From assembly GCF_043643765.1 (NCBI RefSeq), contig NZ_JBHZSP010000002.1:124001-188000 (forward strand): a stretch of 64,000 nucleotides of DNA. Direction: 5' to 3'. How positions within the stretch are numbered: position 1 is the stretch's first letter; each line of letters starts with the position of its first letter. This stretch comes from Marinomonas posidonica_A. Its GTDB lineage: Bacteria; Pseudomonadota; Gammaproteobacteria; Pseudomonadales; Marinomonadaceae. The notes beneath the pieces are model-generated. The model was not told where the DNA came from. It made no database searches and was given only the letters and a program-made list of their open reading frames with translations. Both the position numbers and the translations under genes were made by a program. Of the stretch, positions 63,058-64,000 are shown in pieces.

Positions 63058-64000
63058 TTAAGCCTTTAATGCTGCCAGAACCGCATCACCCATGGCTTGC
63101 GTACTAACAGTTGTACAGCCTTCAGACGCAATGTCTGACGTTCTCAACCCTTGGTCAAGAACCTTACTAACGGCCGCTTCAATCGCATCTGCAGCGGGTT
63201 TAGCCGCCAAAGAATAGCGCAACATCATAGCAACAGACAAAATCGTTGCCAATGGATTCGCAACGCCCTGTCCAGCAATATCTGGTGCAGATCCATGGCA
63301 TGGCTCATACATGCCTCGTCCTTCTGCATTAAGAGAGGCAGACGGTAACATACCGATCGAACCTGTCAACATGGCTGCAGCGTCAGAAAGGATATCACCA
63401 AACATGTTGCCAGTAACCATTACATCAAACTGTTTTGGCGCCTTAACCAACTGCATAGCAGCATTATCTACTAACATATGCGTTAATTCGACATCCGGAT
63501 ACTCTTTGGCCACTTCTTCCATGACTTCTTTCCATAAGACAGTGACTTCAAGCACGTTGGATTTATCAATGGAGCAGACACGTTTACCGCGTTGACGAGC
63601 CGCTTCGAATGCTGAACGAGCAATACGACGAATCTCGGATTCACTGTATACATAAGTATTAAAGCCTTCACGCTCACCATTCTCTAAAGTGCGAATGCCT
63701 CGTGGTTGGCCAAAATAAATACCGCCCGTTAACTCACGTACAATCAAGATATCCAAACCCGCGACAATCTCTGGCTTCAAACTGGAAGCATCGGCCAACT
63801 GTGGGTATAAAATAGCAGGACGCAAATTAGAAAAAAGTTCTAAATTAGAACGTAATCCTAAAAGACCTTTTTCGGGACGCACAGCCATGTCTAAACCATC
63901 CCACTTGGGTCCACCAACAGCACCCAGTAGAATTGCATCAGCAGCTTTCGCCTTTGCTAATGTTGCTTCAGGTAACGGCGAGCCCGTTTCGTCGTATGCA
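63058..64000 (-). CDS. leuB: 3-isopropylmalate dehydrogenase (5' end outside the window)
   Basis: NAD-dependent oxidative decarboxylation in leucine synthesis. The frame remains open to the window edge; residues just inside the edge read LLGAVGGPKWDG, the LeuB start region, so about 45 residues are missing. Other motifs: LVDNAAMQLVKAP, the metal-binding NMFGDILSDAAAML and the NAD site YEPCHGSAPDIAGQG. A separate ATG at 63888 is internal, not the start. Confidence 0.95.
   Translation of the reverse strand, partial: AYDETGSPLPEATLAKAKAADAILLGAVGGPKWDGLDMAVRPEKGLLGLRSNLELFSNLRPAILYPQLADASSLKPEIVAGLDILIVRELTGGIYFGQPRGIRTLENGEREGFNTYVYSESEIRRIARSAFEAARQRGKRVCSIDKSNVLEVTVLWKEVMEEVAKEYPDVELTHMLVDNAAMQLVKAPKQFDVMVTGNMFGDILSDAAAMLTGSIGMLPSASLNAEGRGMYEPCHGSAPDIAGQGVANPLATILSVAMMLRYSLAAKPAADAIEAAVSKVLDQGLRTSDIASEGCTTVSTQAMGDAVLAALKA

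Noticed and set aside
63889..64000. leuB starting at the internal ATG 63888
   Set aside because: The frame stays open to the edge and encodes the conserved LLGAVGGPKWDG segment, so the start is outside the window.
1..64000. tRNA, rRNA, CRISPR, insertion sequences or prophage genes
   Set aside because: No cloverleaf, spaced direct repeats, transposase or phage protein was seen on either strand; short tRNA-like elements could still be missed by eye.

Overview
The window looks like a chromosomal core region of a marine gammaproteobacterium of the Oceanospirillales/Pseudomonadales type, most likely Marinomonas or a close relative. That placement rests on protein sequence, AT-leaning composition by eye, and gene order recalled from Pseudomonas (comEC-exbB-exbD-lpxK-ycaR-PTPase-murB; yceD-rpmF-plsX-fabD-fabG-acpP-fabF; lexA next to two small genes and topA; cysS/glnS near ppiB/lpxH). 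No search could be run, so the genus is an inference. I saw no tRNA, rRNA, insertion sequence, prophage or CRISPR array; nearly all the DNA is tightly packed housekeeping genes.

Layout. 1-6350: the 3' end of an unrecognised gene, a PLP-dependent D-cysteine desulfhydrase/ACC deaminase-family enzyme, a spermidine-synthase-like methyltransferase, phosphoglucomutase, a stand-alone ketoacyl-ACP synthase III and a patatin lipase. 6344-12935 (minus strand): a cell-envelope operon murI-murB with a low-molecular-weight phosphatase, a Trm112-like protein, lpxK, exbD, exbB and comEC. 12979-24853: DUF2062 protein, sugar isomerase-like TIM barrel, lolD and one lolC/E permease, purC-bamC-dapA, bcp, an aldo/keto reductase, an AEC transporter, queF and a YadG/YadH-type ABC exporter. 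24914-32099: PA2817-like protein and the fatty-acid cluster (fabF, acpP, fabG, fabD, plsX, rpmF, yceD), then maf and an RssA-like patatin. 32114-38423: DUF4892 protein, hydrolase, sixA, DUF4389 protein, gpsA, selO, DEAD-box helicase. 38559-46767: dinG and lexA sharing an SOS control region, two small Pseudomonas-type proteins, topA, two membrane-anchored unknowns and a universal stress protein. 46842-54951: cysS-glnS, a MarR-GNAT/azlC/azlD operon, queC-queE, ppiB-lpxH. 55007-64000: unknown protein, miaE, a pseudokinase-SUMF1 fusion, acnB, an HPF-family protein, asd, and leuB cut by the window edge.

Themes. Envelope building is spread over several units: peptidoglycan (murI, murB), lipid A (lpxK, lpxH), lipoprotein sorting (lolC/E, lolD), outer-membrane assembly (bamC) and phospholipid precursors (plsX, gpsA, fab genes). 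The queuosine steps queC, queE and queF are here, but queD is not. SOS control is written directly in the sequence: two CTG-N10-CAG operators lie between dinG and lexA, and one covers the lexA -10 element.

Most unusual items: a 576-residue membrane protein joining a kinase-like domain that has lost key catalytic residues to a periplasmic SUMF1-type domain without the FGE cysteines (56112-57842); a ComEC that seems to have lost the catalytic core of its metallo-beta-lactamase domain; a MarR-GNAT fusion regulator leading an AzlCD exporter operon, with an 18-bp perfect palindrome in front; a single LolC/E permease gene; and the absence of kdsB and fabH from positions where related clusters often have them. 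I found no clear evidence of a wholly new multi-gene system; the pseudokinase-SUMF1 protein is the best candidate for undescribed biology.
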